From the NCBI GenBank assembly GCA_947561715.1, contig OX387205.1:6763001-6827000 (forward strand): DNA of 64,000 nucleotides. Reading direction: 5' to 3'. The DNA comes from Ascidia mentula (taxonomy: Eukaryota > Chordata > Ascidiacea > Phlebobranchia > Ascidiidae). A program made the translations under genes and the position numbers. The notes under the pieces are model-generated. The model saw only the letters and a list, made by a program, of their open reading frames with translations. It did not search any database and was not told the origin of the DNA. This document shows, piece after piece, positions 9,529 through 20,042 of the stretch. The first letter of the stretch is position 1, and each line of letters opens with the position of its first letter.

Positions 9529-12500
9529 ATGACGGAAGATCAAGAAAACGAAATAGTAGAGGCTTTAAAGGCTCTACAAGATAGCTACGCTTGCGCAGAG
9601 AGTCTTATGAAAAAGCCGCAAGATCTTTCAGCGCTACGTGAGTTCCTGCCCCAAGTAAATGCAAACTTTGATAAGCTAATTGAACTTCACTCAAATATGT
9701 CGGATAGTGATAAACTACCTGAGATAATCTCGCGTGAATTTGATAAAAGGGTCGCAACGTGGATATCGAAGCTGCATGATCCGCAGCCTAGATCCGTTCC
9801 CCTACCATTGTCACCAGCCGACGCGTTGTCTGTTCACTCGAGTAGAAATTCAACCTCGAGTTCTATACGAAGTGAAATTCGACGCAGTAAGGTGAAACTA
9901 AAGCTTGCGAAATTCGCAAGTGCTCAAGAAGCCGAAAATGTACGAAGGGCCTCAGAAGAAGCAGATAGACTACGTCGTGCGGCAGAGCTGGAAGCAGATC
10001 GTGCACGTCATACGGCCGAGCTGGAAGCAGATCGTGCACGTCGTACGGCCGAGCTAGAGGCGGAACGAATTCGACGTGAGGCGGAGAATGAAGCCCGGCG
10101 CATCAGCGAAGAAGCGGAGAAGCACGCTGCGCAAATGCGCCACGATTTGCAACTCGCTGAAGCTGAAGTGGAGGCATGGGAGGAAGAGTCTATCGGTAAT
10201 TCAAGCCTGGCGTCTGTTACAAAAGGTAGTTCAATTTCTATCCCTCGCCCACGATTACTGTCAAATGTTTTTCAACATACGAGCTCACAGTTGCCGTCAA
10301 ATGCTGTACGGGGCTCGTGTCCACAAATTAGGTCAAATGCGCAACACGTGGAAGCGCCCGTGAACGTGCCCGCACCACGCATCGAGAAGCATAGGACTGG
10401 TGCGTTTGGTGAAATCCCTCGTGCAGACGCAAATAGATGTTGCCCTAGTCCCCAAAATATCTCGCCACTACCAAAGACGTATCAGGACGCATACCATGTG
10501 AACTTGCCGAGTCCTGAAGTAACCAAATTTGATGGTGATTCACTAAATTACTGGCTATTCGTACGACAGTTTGATACCTACATTGCTAAGAAGGCCCACA
10601 ATGATGAGATGCGGCTGTTGTATTTGGTACAGCACTGTAAGCCTCATATTCGGGAAAAAATTGAACGCTTTAACGCGAAAGATCCAGCCGAAGGGTACAG
10701 GCTGGCCTGGCAAACCTTGTATAACGAATATGGCCAACCTCACATTATCGCACAAAGATGCGAAGAACAGCTGATGTCAGCTCCTGTTGTCAAGGACAAC
10801 GACCCCGATGGTCTTATGAAATTATCTGTGCTGTTGGACAAATGCTGTACGGCACTACATGGTGAGATAAGACATGCTTCTAGTGTTGATTCCATGGATG
10901 TCATGTTGGCTGTTATTAGGAAACTCCCGTTTAGCATGCGAAAGGACTGGGTTTCGATGTCCGCACAGATTGAGCATGACACTGAAAAACGAGCTACCTT
11001 TGCGACTCTTACAGAGTTTGTAGCACTAAAAAGCAAGGTTGCAAACTCGATTTTTGGTAAGGCGCTATATTCATCGAAGGAAGACAACAAAGGAAGCCGC
11101 CGGCCGAAGGCAATTGCGCACGGCACTGTGGCGACTTCTGCGCCGAAAATTAAGGACAAAACACATGTGCAAATGAAGTGTTTGTTGTGCAACGGGAGCC
11201 ATTCTCTTGACGCATGTGTCCAGTTTAGGAAAATGTCGTGGAATGATCGACGCAGGTTCGTGCGTTCAATGGGTTTGTGTTTTAAGTGTTTAAAGGCTGG
11301 CCACCGTGCTAGTGACTGTGATTCCAGTCAAAGTTGTTTTGTCAACGGATGCGATGGTAAATCGCACCACAAATTGCTGCATTACCCAGCCCCTCCTACT
11401 GTATCCGAAAGGGTAAAGAATGACAATCCTGCTTGTGCTACGATCCGAAGTCGCGAGTACAGTGCAAGTGTCAACGCGTCTAGTGTGTACCTGAATGTTG
11501 TACCTGTCGTTGTTCGCCATGGGACCACTTCCATTGCCACGTACGCTTTTCTGGATCAGGGTTCAACCACAACGTTTTGTGAACGTAAGTTGGTAGACAA
11601 ATTAGGTGCGTCTGGACGACCCAAACAAATTTTGTTGAACACAATGACGACACCGCAAAAACTGGACACAATCGCAATTTCCGTGTCAGTCGAACCACTT
11701 GATGGAGGTGAGCAAATAAACTTGCCAGAAGTAGTGGTTGTTGAACAAATACCTGTGAAACCGAACAAGTCTCCCACCTGGAAAACTCGGAAGATGCACC
11801 CATCAATAAGGAGTCTACAACTGTCTTCCATTGCTGGTGGAACTGTCACATTGTTGATTGGTGCTAATGTACCTGTGGCACATCGTGTACAGTGCAGTCG
11901 TCCTGGAAACGACGAATGCCCAGATGCTGTGAAGACGCCTCTTGGATGGTCTTTACTAGGTCGATCGCTCGAGGCTGTCCGCAAATCTGCTGCAGATGCC
12001 AACTTTACTTGCGTCATGGACACCGCCCATACCATGTTTCTAAGCGACGAGAGTGAACTGATCCCCAAAGAAGAAGACGAATTGTTTGGAAGTCCTTTCT
12101 CCAGGGAAGATCGGAGGACGTACCAATTGATGAAGGACTCCGTTCAATACATTGATGGACATTATGAATTGCCACTGCCGTGGAGACATGATCACCAAGT
12201 TTTGCCTAACAATCTGAAGATGGCCAACAAAAGATTGGAATCGCTGAAACGTCGATTGAGCAACGACGAGAAAATGCATCAGAAGTACGCTGAGCAAATG
12301 CAAGCAACAATCGACAAAGGATTTGCCGAAGAAGTACCGGAGGAGGAACTGATTACCAAACATCGGACGTGGTACATACCTCATCATGGTGTTGTGAACC
12401 CTCACAAACCTGGTAAGTTGCGTGTTGTGTATGATTGCGCAGCTCAATACCGTGGACTGTCTTTGAACCAAACGTTGATGCAAGGTCCTGATCTTGTCAA

Positions 12501-12807
12501 CAGTCTACTTGGCGTCTTGTTGCGTTTCCGCAAGTCGCCAATTGCCTTGGTAGCTGACATTGAGGCCATGTTTTACCAAGTGAGAGTTTCCCCTCGTGAT
12601 CGTGACAGTTTGCGTTTCCTTTGGTGGCCCGGTGGGAACCTGTCACGTGAGCCTGTGCCCCACAGAATGAATGTACATCTCTTCGGGGCAACTTCGTCTC
12701 CAAGCTGCGCAACCTTTTGTTTACGTCAAACCGCTAGTGATTTTGGGAGTGAATTTGAACCCATTGTTGCCTCTACGGTTGAACGTAATTTTTACGTCGA
12801 TGACTGA
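9529..12807 (+). pseudogene. Element C gag-protease-RT, truncated copy 1
   Basis: The 1,092-residue frame is identical in protein sequence to the first 1,092 residues of copy 2. It contains the Gag helix and coiled coil, DUF1759-like domain, zinc knuckle, protease (DQGS) and RT to YVDD. Its stop codon TGA at 12805-12807 is created by the duplication junction: TG from the element and A from the B LTR. Ending exactly at the RT active site, it lacks the RT thumb, RNase H and integrase. Gag and protease could still be made if the LTR is active; that is inference. Confidence 0.9.
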
Positions 12808-13058
12808 CACATATGTACAAATAGACTCACCAGAAAATGCTCGCTCGCAACACAAAAAAACTTTTGCAAGAATGAAATGACGTAGCACTGTGCTGCACAG
12901 TTGTCGGACACAAAAAGGACGAAACCACGTTGCGTTGTCACTTAAAACCTGGTCTCTTATTATTGCGTCACAGACCGTATGATATTGCAACACACATTAG
13001 TGTAGAGAAAAATGCGCATTGATAGAAATCGGCAATTACTGGCAAACAAGATGTAACA
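12807..13058 (-). repeat. Duplicated fragment of the element B LTR
   Basis: These 252 bases repeat 8725-8976, the outer (U3) end of the B LTR, carried as passenger in the tandem duplication. The rest of B is absent here, so this is not a separate insertion. Confidence 0.9.
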
Positions 13059-13063
13059 CTGTG

Positions 13064-13515
13064 TGTAAGATTTCTGTGCGCGTAACTTTCCATGTGAGAA
13101 AATTTCACAACAATAGAAACGTCATAATGCCCCTACCAACTGTATGATGCAAGGCTAGTGCCAGCAGTCTTAATGTTTGCCACGTGTTGAACTTGTCCGC
13201 GTGCATTAAACTGTTTTGGTGGTTAAATATCTATTTGAATTGCAGTGAATTGACTTAAGTTGATAACTTAATTAGTGACTGCCTAACGTAACTTTACCTG
13301 GTGCAACCGAATGCTATTCGAAGTCGGTCCTTGTGCATCTTGTATTGGTGAGTTAAATGTTGTCTGTCATGTTGCATGTGACTGTTCGCTAATATGTGTT
13401 TGTTTGTTTAGTGAACGTGTCACAGTTTGTTAACTGTGCCGCAGAATAAAAGAATACTGTTCTTTCCTGACGGTGCGGTCAAACCCCTGTGACAAGGCTA
13501 GCTGGTCGTGTTACA
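13064..13515 (+). repeat. Element C 5' LTR, copy 2
   Basis: This is 452 bp, the same sequence as 8982-9433 and 19591-20042. AATAAA falls at 13445-13450. It should promote transcription of the full-length copy. Confidence 0.93.
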
Positions 13516-13610
13516 TCGTTAACAAACTAGGAATCGTCAACAAGCGAAGGATCGACGATTGATTTGGTCACCACGGACATTGCCGTGAAATTGCATCTCA
13601 AGTAAACCGT
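13516..13610 (+). other. Element C leader, copy 2
   Basis: These 95 bases are equal to 9434-9528. No canonical TGG primer-binding start follows the LTR. Confidence 0.6.
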
Positions 13611-16600
13611 ATGACGGAAGATCAAGAAAACGAAATAGTAGAGGCTTTAAAGGCTCTACAAGATAGCTACGCTTGCGCAGAGAGTCTTATGAAAAAGCCG
13701 CAAGATCTTTCAGCGCTACGTGAGTTCCTGCCCCAAGTAAATGCAAACTTTGATAAGCTAATTGAACTTCACTCAAATATGTCGGATAGTGATAAACTAC
13801 CTGAGATAATCTCGCGTGAATTTGATAAAAGGGTCGCAACGTGGATATCGAAGCTGCATGATCCGCAGCCTAGATCCGTTCCCCTACCATTGTCACCAGC
13901 CGACGCGTTGTCTGTTCACTCGAGTAGAAATTCAACCTCGAGTTCTATACGAAGTGAAATTCGACGCAGTAAGGTGAAACTAAAGCTTGCGAAATTCGCA
14001 AGTGCTCAAGAAGCCGAAAATGTACGAAGGGCCTCAGAAGAAGCAGATAGACTACGTCGTGCGGCAGAGCTGGAAGCAGATCGTGCACGTCATACGGCCG
14101 AGCTGGAAGCAGATCGTGCACGTCGTACGGCCGAGCTAGAGGCGGAACGAATTCGACGTGAGGCGGAGAATGAAGCCCGGCGCATCAGCGAAGAAGCGGA
14201 GAAGCACGCTGCGCAAATGCGCCACGATTTGCAACTCGCTGAAGCTGAAGTGGAGGCATGGGAGGAAGAGTCTATCGGTAATTCAAGCCTGGCGTCTGTT
14301 ACAAAAGGTAGTTCAATTTCTATCCCTCGCCCACGATTACTGTCAAATGTTTTTCAACATACGAGCTCACAGTTGCCGTCAAATGCTGTACGGGGCTCGT
14401 GTCCACAAATTAGGTCAAATGCGCAACACGTGGAAGCGCCCGTGAACGTGCCCGCACCACGCATCGAGAAGCATAGGACTGGTGCGTTTGGTGAAATCCC
14501 TCGTGCAGACGCAAATAGATGTTGCCCTAGTCCCCAAAATATCTCGCCACTACCAAAGACGTATCAGGACGCATACCATGTGAACTTGCCGAGTCCTGAA
14601 GTAACCAAATTTGATGGTGATTCACTAAATTACTGGCTATTCGTACGACAGTTTGATACCTACATTGCTAAGAAGGCCCACAATGATGAGATGCGGCTGT
14701 TGTATTTGGTACAGCACTGTAAGCCTCATATTCGGGAAAAAATTGAACGCTTTAACGCGAAAGATCCAGCCGAAGGGTACAGGCTGGCCTGGCAAACCTT
14801 GTATAACGAATATGGCCAACCTCACATTATCGCACAAAGATGCGAAGAACAGCTGATGTCAGCTCCTGTTGTCAAGGACAACGACCCCGATGGTCTTATG
14901 AAATTATCTGTGCTGTTGGACAAATGCTGTACGGCACTACATGGTGAGATAAGACATGCTTCTAGTGTTGATTCCATGGATGTCATGTTGGCTGTTATTA
15001 GGAAACTCCCGTTTAGCATGCGAAAGGACTGGGTTTCGATGTCCGCACAGATTGAGCATGACACTGAAAAACGAGCTACCTTTGCGACTCTTACAGAGTT
15101 TGTAGCACTAAAAAGCAAGGTTGCAAACTCGATTTTTGGTAAGGCGCTATATTCATCGAAGGAAGACAACAAAGGAAGCCGCCGGCCGAAGGCAATTGCG
15201 CACGGCACTGTGGCGACTTCTGCGCCGAAAATTAAGGACAAAACACATGTGCAAATGAAGTGTTTGTTGTGCAACGGGAGCCATTCTCTTGACGCATGTG
15301 TCCAGTTTAGGAAAATGTCGTGGAATGATCGACGCAGGTTCGTGCGTTCAATGGGTTTGTGTTTTAAGTGTTTAAAGGCTGGCCACCGTGCTAGTGACTG
15401 TGATTCCAGTCAAAGTTGTTTTGTCAACGGATGCGATGGTAAATCGCACCACAAATTGCTGCATTACCCAGCCCCTCCTACTGTATCCGAAAGGGTAAAG
15501 AATGACAATCCTGCTTGTGCTACGATCCGAAGTCGCGAGTACAGTGCAAGTGTCAACGCGTCTAGTGTGTACCTGAATGTTGTACCTGTCGTTGTTCGCC
15601 ATGGGACCACTTCCATTGCCACGTACGCTTTTCTGGATCAGGGTTCAACCACAACGTTTTGTGAACGTAAGTTGGTAGACAAATTAGGTGCGTCTGGACG
15701 ACCCAAACAAATTTTGTTGAACACAATGACGACACCGCAAAAACTGGACACAATCGCAATTTCCGTGTCAGTCGAACCACTTGATGGAGGTGAGCAAATA
15801 AACTTGCCAGAAGTAGTGGTTGTTGAACAAATACCTGTGAAACCGAACAAGTCTCCCACCTGGAAAACTCGGAAGATGCACCCATCAATAAGGAGTCTAC
15901 AACTGTCTTCCATTGCTGGTGGAACTGTCACATTGTTGATTGGTGCTAATGTACCTGTGGCACATCGTGTACAGTGCAGTCGTCCTGGAAACGACGAATG
16001 CCCAGATGCTGTGAAGACGCCTCTTGGATGGTCTTTACTAGGTCGATCGCTCGAGGCTGTCCGCAAATCTGCTGCAGATGCCAACTTTACTTGCGTCATG
16101 GACACCGCCCATACCATGTTTCTAAGCGACGAGAGTGAACTGATCCCCAAAGAAGAAGACGAATTGTTTGGAAGTCCTTTCTCCAGGGAAGATCGGAGGA
16201 CGTACCAATTGATGAAGGACTCCGTTCAATACATTGATGGACATTATGAATTGCCACTGCCGTGGAGACATGATCACCAAGTTTTGCCTAACAATCTGAA
16301 GATGGCCAACAAAAGATTGGAATCGCTGAAACGTCGATTGAGCAACGACGAGAAAATGCATCAGAAGTACGCTGAGCAAATGCAAGCAACAATCGACAAA
16401 GGATTTGCCGAAGAAGTACCGGAGGAGGAACTGATTACCAAACATCGGACGTGGTACATACCTCATCATGGTGTTGTGAACCCTCACAAACCTGGTAAGT
16501 TGCGTGTTGTGTATGATTGCGCAGCTCAATACCGTGGACTGTCTTTGAACCAAACGTTGATGCAAGGTCCTGATCTTGTCAACAGTCTACTTGGCGTCTT

Positions 16601-18410
16601 GTTGCGTTTCCGCAAGTCGCCAATTGCCTTGGTAGCTGACATTGAGGCCATGTTTTACCAAGTGAGAGTTTCCCCTCGTGATCGTGACAGTTTGCGTTTC
16701 CTTTGGTGGCCCGGTGGGAACCTGTCACGTGAGCCTGTGCCCCACAGAATGAATGTACATCTCTTCGGGGCAACTTCGTCTCCAAGCTGCGCAACCTTTT
16801 GTTTACGTCAAACCGCTAGTGATTTTGGGAGTGAATTTGAACCCATTGTTGCCTCTACGGTTGAACGTAATTTTTACGTCGATGACTGCCTCACATCGGT
16901 GACAGACGTTGAAACTGGATTGCAGCTTGTCGATGGTCTGCGCTCCTTGCTTGAGAAGGGTGGATTTCGCTTGACCAAGTGGTTGTCAAACTGCAAGGAG
17001 ATTCTTGATCGCTTACCGGAAAATGAATTATCAATGGCTTTGCAGGTGCGCCCACTGGATGCTGAATTACAAGAGCGTGTGCTTGGTATACAGTGGAATG
17101 TTCATGCTGACGCATTTCTGTTTGCTGTTTCGTTGCCAATGAAGCCGCGCACTCGCCGAGGCCTCTTGTCAACTATGAATTCTCTATTCGACCCATTGGG
17201 TTTTGTTACCCCCGTCGTGTTGCGAGCCCGGCTCATTTATAGGAGCTTGTGCAAGCAAGAAATTGAATGGGACGAAGAGATGCCTGCTAAGGACTTACGA
17301 AAATGGGAGAAGTGGTTAGTCTGCTTACACAGCCTGCAGGAAAGGCGCATTCCACGATCATTTGGATTTGGTGTCAGCGCCAATGTGATAAGAAGTCAAC
17401 TTCATGTGTTTGCTGACGCATCCAAAGAAGCCTACGGAGCTGTGTGCTACCTCCGATCAACGAATAAAGAAAGCGAAGTGACCTGTACCTTGGTTATGAG
17501 TAAATGTCGCCTAACACCCCAGGGTGAATATTCTATTCCACGGTTGGAATTGATGGCTGCTGTTCTGGCTGTGGACGTGGAACTGATTGTCAGAAATGAA
17601 ATGTGTTTGGACCTGCGTCCCTCTATATTTTGGACGGATTCGTCTGTGGTGCTGCAAAGCATTAAAAATGATAAACGAAGATTTCCGTTGTTTGTCTCTC
17701 GTCGTTTGGCAATGATCGAGAAGAATACCTGCGTGAAGAACTGGAAACATGTTCCGACGACGGAAAACCCTGCTGATTTGGCTTCGAGGGGAGTCTCAGC
17801 CGATGCCCTGGTGAGGAGTGAATTGTGGTTTGACGGACCATCGTTTCTCAAGAAGACGCCCGACTGCTGGCCAAATATGTTTGGTGACGCTGCTACAGAT
17901 CCGGTTGAGGTTAATGTATTTGATAAGAAACCTTGTGGTGTGTTTACTGTGGTAGAGAAATGTCCTCCCACAGATGTTTTAATAACGAAATTTTCTTCGT
18001 TGTATCAACTTAAACGTGCCGCTGCATGGTTTTTGCGTTTGAAGGCAATTCTGCGAAGTGCGAGAACCGCGAGATTTGACTCCTCGGCCCTGATAGTTGA
18101 TGAGCTACGGACGGCTGAAGCCGAGTTGGTGAAATATGTTCAACGAGGTCATTTCTCACAATGGATGATAGCAATTACCCCAGATGGAAACTTGAAGAAA
18201 CCAAGCAAGTCATCGGCAGTTTTTCGTATGGATCCTGTGATGATTGATGGAATGCTTAGGGTTGGCGGTCGTTTGGAAAAGGCGCCTATTCCTTTTGAGG
18301 CCCGACATCCTGCCATTTTGCCTCACAACTCGTACCTGACTGAGTTGCTAATTTCCCATTTCCATGCAGAGTGTGGACATTCTGGCGTAAATACATTCTG
18401 TCCCAGATGA
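13611..18410 (+). CDS. Element C gag-pol polyprotein (Gag, protease, RT, RNase H, start of integrase)
   Basis: This frame has 1,599 residues. Residues 1-100 are a helical Gag N-terminus, and 113-220 a strongly charged coiled coil with short repeats of the type AELEADRARHT. About 327-480 is a DUF1759-like Gag domain (VTKFDGDSLNYW). A Cys/His cluster (about 549-563) and a CX2CX4HX4C zinc knuckle (about 583-597) probably bind RNA. The aspartic protease motif is DQGS at 676-679, with Gln where Ser or Thr is usual. RT has VADIEAMF and YVDD at 1089-1092; RNase H (HVFADAS, IPRLELMAAVLA, FWTDSS, NPADLASRG) spans about 1263-1390. The integrase zinc domain begins at HFHAECGHSG, then the frame is lost at about 18387 and ends at TGA 18408-18410. 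The Met at 13611 is the first in frame after the leader and matches copy 1. Confidence 0.93.
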   Translation: MTEDQENEIVEALKALQDSYACAESLMKKPQDLSALREFLPQVNANFDKLIELHSNMSDSDKLPEIISREFDKRVATWISKLHDPQPRSVPLPLSPADALSVHSSRNSTSSSIRSEIRRSKVKLKLAKFASAQEAENVRRASEEADRLRRAAELEADRARHTAELEADRARRTAELEAERIRREAENEARRISEEAEKHAAQMRHDLQLAEAEVEAWEEESIGNSSLASVTKGSSISIPRPRLLSNVFQHTSSQLPSNAVRGSCPQIRSNAQHVEAPVNVPAPRIEKHRTGAFGEIPRADANRCCPSPQNISPLPKTYQDAYHVNLPSPEVTKFDGDSLNYWLFVRQFDTYIAKKAHNDEMRLLYLVQHCKPHIREKIERFNAKDPAEGYRLAWQTLYNEYGQPHIIAQRCEEQLMSAPVVKDNDPDGLMKLSVLLDKCCTALHGEIRHASSVDSMDVMLAVIRKLPFSMRKDWVSMSAQIEHDTEKRATFATLTEFVALKSKVANSIFGKALYSSKEDNKGSRRPKAIAHGTVATSAPKIKDKTHVQMKCLLCNGSHSLDACVQFRKMSWNDRRRFVRSMGLCFKCLKAGHRASDCDSSQSCFVNGCDGKSHHKLLHYPAPPTVSERVKNDNPACATIRSREYSASVNASSVYLNVVPVVVRHGTTSIATYAFLDQGSTTTFCERKLVDKLGASGRPKQILLNTMTTPQKLDTIAISVSVEPLDGGEQINLPEVVVVEQIPVKPNKSPTWKTRKMHPSIRSLQLSSIAGGTVTLLIGANVPVAHRVQCSRPGNDECPDAVKTPLGWSLLGRSLEAVRKSAADANFTCVMDTAHTMFLSDESELIPKEEDELFGSPFSREDRRTYQLMKDSVQYIDGHYELPLPWRHDHQVLPNNLKMANKRLESLKRRLSNDEKMHQKYAEQMQATIDKGFAEEVPEEELITKHRTWYIPHHGVVNPHKPGKLRVVYDCAAQYRGLSLNQTLMQGPDLVNSLLGVLLRFRKSPIALVADIEAMFYQVRVSPRDRDSLRFLWWPGGNLSREPVPHRMNVHLFGATSSPSCATFCLRQTASDFGSEFEPIVASTVERNFYVDDCLTSVTDVETGLQLVDGLRSLLEKGGFRLTKWLSNCKEILDRLPENELSMALQVRPLDAELQERVLGIQWNVHADAFLFAVSLPMKPRTRRGLLSTMNSLFDPLGFVTPVVLRARLIYRSLCKQEIEWDEEMPAKDLRKWEKWLVCLHSLQERRIPRSFGFGVSANVIRSQLHVFADASKEAYGAVCYLRSTNKESEVTCTLVMSKCRLTPQGEYSIPRLELMAAVLAVDVELIVRNEMCLDLRPSIFWTDSSVVLQSIKNDKRRFPLFVSRRLAMIEKNTCVKNWKHVPTTENPADLASRGVSADALVRSELWFDGPSFLKKTPDCWPNMFGDAATDPVEVNVFDKKPCGVFTVVEKCPPTDVLITKFSSLYQLKRAAAWFLRLKAILRSARTARFDSSALIVDELRTAEAELVKYVQRGHFSQWMIAITPDGNLKKPSKSSAVFRMDPVMIDGMLRVGGRLEKAPIPFEARHPAILPHNSYLTELLISHFHAECGHSGVNTFCPR

Positions 18411-19510
18411 ACCAACGCTATTGGATCGTTAAAGGTGCAGTGGCGGTGCGACGTGTTCTCCGCGCATGTTTGGTATGCCGGCGTCGCAACGCAAAGCCTG
18501 AAGGGCAAATTATGTCCAATTTACCGCCAGCTCGCCTGCAAATGAATGAATTTCCCTTTGCATTTACAGGAGTCGATTATTTCGGACCTCTAGTCGTCAA
18601 GCAAAGGCGCTGCGAAGTTAAGAGATGGGGTTGTCTCTTTACATGCCTAACTACAAGAGCAATTCATCTCGAGGTGGCACATGACCTAAGCACCGATGCC
18701 TTTATAAATGCATTTCGCAGATTTATTGCTCGTCGCGGCGAAGTGCTGCAAATTTATTCCGATAACGGCACGAATTTTGTGGGTGCTGCGCGTGTTCTTC
18801 GTGACGCCGTACGTGAATGGAACCAGAACCAAATAGAGGAGTTCTTCAAAAAGAAAGAAGTTCAGTGGCACTTTAACCCACCTGGTGCAAGTCACATGGG
18901 AGGTGCCTGGGAAAGGATGATTCGGTCTGTTCGACGCGTCCTCTCCTTGCTGACGAACGAACGAGTCCTCAACGATGATCAACTGCAAACGTTTCTGCTT
19001 GAAGCGGAATCAATTATCAACTCGCGACCCCTGACTCCGGTCACACTTGATGACGTTGGTGAAGCACCATTGACACCTAATCACTTGCTAAGGATAAATC
19101 CGTCCGGTGGGATGCCTCCAACCGTCACAAGTGATCGTGACTGCTACGCGCGCCGGGGTTGGCGCAAGGTCCAATGTATTGCAGATCAATTTTGGAGACG
19201 ATGGTCTCGGGAATACTTGCGTACAATCATCGCTCGCCAGAAGTGGCATCATGAGAAGAGAAATGTCCAGGTCGGTGATGTTGTCCTTCTGGTTGATGAT
19301 GCTGCCCCCAGACGTTCTTGGTCGATCGGTCGCGTTGAATCAACCAATCCTGATGACTTCGGTGTGGTCCGCAGTGTTCGAATTCGATCGAGAGGAACGA
19401 TTGTGCGAAGACCCATTCACAAGCTGTGTGTGGTCGTACCAATTGATGGGAGAGGAGACGATCACCTACCACATGATGACCCGGCGACAATGGTCGCTGA
19501 GAAACACTGA
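18391..19510 (+). pseudogene. Element C integrase and DUF5641 part, after frameshift
   Basis: The polyprotein continues in another frame. The first Met available (18371) lies upstream of the switch, in the overlap that still codes in the other frame, so it is not a true start. In order: the rest of the zinc domain (YWIVKG, then CLVC), the integrase core with Asp at 18575-18577, Asp at 18761-18763 and Glu at 18911-18913 (spacing 62 and 50 residues, as in element A), and the C-terminal part (FWRRWSREYL, VGDVVLLV) typical of DUF5641. The stop is TGA at 19508-19510. All catalytic residues are present. Because the break is one base in size and lies between conserved blocks, a sequencing error is possible. 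Confidence 0.9.
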
Positions 19511-19590
19511 TAAACGATTGATACAAACGCGCGTCGAAATTGTGTTGTAAAAATTGAACGTCGCTGCGACTTATCAATTTTGGGGGGGAG
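19511..19590 (+). other. Element C 3' untranslated stretch and polypurine tract
   Basis: Eighty bases end in TTTTGGGGGGGAG (19578-19590), the polypurine tract that primes plus-strand synthesis, directly followed by the LTR. Confidence 0.8.
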
Positions 19591-20042
19591 TGTAAGATTT
19601 CTGTGCGCGTAACTTTCCATGTGAGAAAATTTCACAACAATAGAAACGTCATAATGCCCCTACCAACTGTATGATGCAAGGCTAGTGCCAGCAGTCTTAA
19701 TGTTTGCCACGTGTTGAACTTGTCCGCGTGCATTAAACTGTTTTGGTGGTTAAATATCTATTTGAATTGCAGTGAATTGACTTAAGTTGATAACTTAATT
19801 AGTGACTGCCTAACGTAACTTTACCTGGTGCAACCGAATGCTATTCGAAGTCGGTCCTTGTGCATCTTGTATTGGTGAGTTAAATGTTGTCTGTCATGTT
19901 GCATGTGACTGTTCGCTAATATGTGTTTGTTTGTTTAGTGAACGTGTCACAGTTTGTTAACTGTGCCGCAGAATAAAAGAATACTGTTCTTTCCTGACGG
20001 TGCGGTCAAACCCCTGTGACAAGGCTAGCTGGTCGTGTTACA
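19591..20042 (+). repeat. Element C 3' LTR (452 bp)
   Basis: It opens TGTAAGATTT, ends GTTACA, and is identical by eye to both 5' copies. AATAAA at 19972-19977 would direct polyadenylation of the element transcript. CTGTG follows at once. Confidence 0.95.

Larger units (their letters stand above)
8982..12806 (+). mobile_element. Element C copy 1, truncated BEL/Pao
   Basis: The first copy of element C has the 5' LTR (8982-9433), leader and gag-pol, and stops after the codon for the last Asp of YVDD plus two bases. It lacks RNase H, integrase and 3' LTR because the duplication joins it directly to B LTR sequence. It could not transpose by itself. Confidence 0.9.
8725..16888 (+). repeat. 4,082-bp head-to-tail tandem duplication
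   Basis: Bases 8725-12806 and 12807-16888 match with a constant offset of 4,082. The unit holds 252 bp of the B LTR, CTGTG, the C 5' LTR, leader and C gag-pol through YVDD. The translated 1,092 residues are identical, and the only base difference I noticed is C at 8778 versus A at 12860. The junction 12806/12807 is blunt: 8724 (C) differs from 12806 (G), and 16889 (C) differs from 12807 (A). It is either a very recent genomic duplication or an assembly artefact. Confidence 0.92.
13064..20042 (+). mobile_element. Element C copy 2, complete BEL/Pao retrotransposon
   Basis: This is a full-length 6,979-bp element: 5' LTR, leader, gag-pol, polypurine tract, 3' LTR. The LTRs are identical by eye, which indicates a recent insertion because LTRs are identical at integration. 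CTGTG flanks it at 13059-13063 and 20043-20047, the 5-bp target-site duplication expected for this group. The single obvious lesion is a frameshift in integrase near 18387-18392. The right flank continues straight into the satellite (CTGTGCAACCGC). Confidence 0.95.

Noticed and set aside
11556-12068. Minus-strand ORF of 170 codons in element C (and its copy at 15638-16150)
   Set aside because: Shadow of the protease region; it occurs twice only because of the tandem duplication.
18387-18392. Programmed ribosomal frameshift in element C
   Set aside because: It lies inside the integrase zinc domain, where a switch would make no functional boundary, and I see no slippery heptamer at the site. 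Mutation or a sequencing error is simpler.
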